DNA from: Candidatus Woesearchaeota archaeon
Lineage (GTDB): Archaea > Nanobdellota > Nanobdellia > Woesearchaeales > GW2011-AR4
Direction of reading: 5' to 3'
NCBI GenBank assembly: GCA_016185815.1
Contig: JACPMT010000053.1
Location: 1 to 33,273 of the forward strand
DNA length: 33,273 nt
The notes beneath the pieces are model-generated. The model searched no databases. It had not been told where the DNA came from and was given only the letters and a program-made list of their open reading frames with translations. Both the position numbers and the translations under genes were made by a program. This document shows positions 32,801 through 33,273 of the stretch, in pieces (the first letter of the stretch is position 1; each line of letters starts with the position of its first letter).

Positions 32801-33088
32801 TCATGCCAGGGCTGCCAATCCAATGTTTTTACATACCCCTCCATAACCATAACCGTACAGGCACATGCCAAAGCCTATCAAGTAAGTAACATAGACAAGC
32901 GCTCCGAGAATTATGCCAGCGATTGCAAATCCTTTTCCAGAATATTTAGCAGGGTCTTTTTTTATTTTTATCAAGGATTTCGCTCCCAGGTATATGGCAA
33001 ATGCACTGGATATTATGTTAATCAACGGGATCCAAAAGAATAATCCAAATACAAAGGCTGCAATGGCTGTACTCCTTGACTTTTCCAT
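32801..33088 (-). CDS. DUF4190-like small membrane protein
   Basis: 95 aa. After MEKSRSTAIAAFVFG, two long hydrophobic segments (about 8-35 and 48-75) enclose a basic loop (GAKSLIKIKKDPAKYSGKGF), matching the DUF4190 pattern, in which a conserved loop follows the first span. The tail is Gly/Tyr-rich with three Cys. Function unknown. It lies 57 bp upstream of the GT2 pair on the same strand. Confidence 0.65.
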   Translation of the reverse strand: MEKSRSTAIAAFVFGLFFWIPLINIISSAFAIYLGAKSLIKIKKDPAKYSGKGFAIAGIILGALVYVTYLIGFGMCLYGYGYGGVCKNIGLAALA

Positions 33089-33133
33089 AAGCTATGATGG
33101 TCTTGAGATGTATTAAAATCTTTCCTTAAAAAC

Positions 33134-33160
33134 GGCTTTGTCCCAAGAGGCGACAAAGCC
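33134..33160 (-). terminator. Intrinsic-type terminator hairpin
   Basis: Perfect 9-bp stem GGCTTTGTC (33134-33142) with GACAAAGCC (33152-33160), 9-nt loop. On the minus strand it is followed directly by GTTTTT, so it would end a transcript entering from the right edge. On the plus strand only A's and T's without a T run follow. Confidence 0.6.
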
Positions 33161-33207
33161 AAATAAATAAATTGTACAATATCGCCCTGCAATAAACTTC
33201 TGACCTT

Positions 33208-33238
33208 GCAGTATTTGCCAGCTTCGAGCTGATACTGC
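33208..33238. other. Strong hairpin at the right edge, function unknown
   Basis: GCAGTAT (33208-33214) pairs with ATACTGC (33232-33238), and inside it CAGCT (33219-33223) pairs with AGCTG (33227-33231) around TCG; TTGC is bulged on one side. It lies upstream of the minus-strand terminator. The last 113 bp carry no gene I can recognise, and this could be a structured RNA end or part of a gene cut by the window. Confidence 0.35.
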
Positions 33239-33273
33239 TTCCATATCTCTGCTTGAATGAATGAAATAAGCTC

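Overview
The window looks like the chromosome of an AT-rich archaeon, probably a DPANN-type lineage such as Woesearchaeota or Pacearchaeota. That placement is an inference from gene content, with no marker phylogeny behind it. The archaeal signs are a stand-alone archaeal-type 5S rRNA gene, an MBF1 homologue (zinc ribbon plus HTH), an AK6/Fap7-type kinase, an RqcH/NEMF-family protein and TATA boxes. In several single genes the TATA box sits about 26 nt before the start codon, which fits leaderless mRNAs. The exported and IS110 genes instead carry clear Shine-Dalgarno sequences.

Layout. (1) 1-10.1 kb: a membrane protein, then an exported operon of a Cys-rich secreted protein, a LamG-like secreted protein, a 1926-aa SpvB/FG-GAP/TcdB-mid/YD-repeat protein, a 455-aa RHS-core protein with a variable C-terminal domain, and a 75-aa two-TM protein placed like an immunity gene. 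The pair resembles the B and C subunits of Tc toxins. (2) 10.2-13.6 kb: accessory island with a 44-aa ribbon-helix-helix (RHH) gene and membrane partner, eight AGTAT/ATACT motifs, an IS110-family transposase behind a structured leader, a candidate small RNA, a TIR-domain gene with a small partner, and a scrap of RHS coding sequence. (3) 13.6-22.1 kb: surface-glycan module with a B12-type radical SAM enzyme, an unknown protein, a methyltransferase, a Wzx-type flippase, and a route to UDP-xylose (nucleotidyltransferase, UDP-glucose dehydrogenase, UDP-glucuronate decarboxylase). Divergent from it is an RHH domain fused to a nucleotidyltransferase-like domain whose signature is degraded, probably a regulator. 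(4) 22.1-24.3 kb: a membrane-anchored HExxH protein, then a LAGLIDADG endonuclease gene between a 62-bp 5S rRNA fragment and the intact 5S gene, which carries a 28-nt expansion. (5) 24.3-28.5 kb: housekeeping genes: a short RqcH, a cyclophilin-like protein, an aminotransferase, an AK6 kinase, YjbQ and MBF1. (6) 28.5-33.3 kb: a GT39-type and two GT2-type membrane glycosyltransferases, a nested inverted-repeat element, a DUF4190-like protein, and a terminator hairpin for a transcript entering from the right.

The strongest candidates for something undescribed are the archaeal Tc/RHS-like locus, the 5S-associated LAGLIDADG element, the RHH-nucleotidyltransferase fusion and the two structured RNAs around the IS110 gene. 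All functions are read from motifs by eye, without database searches.
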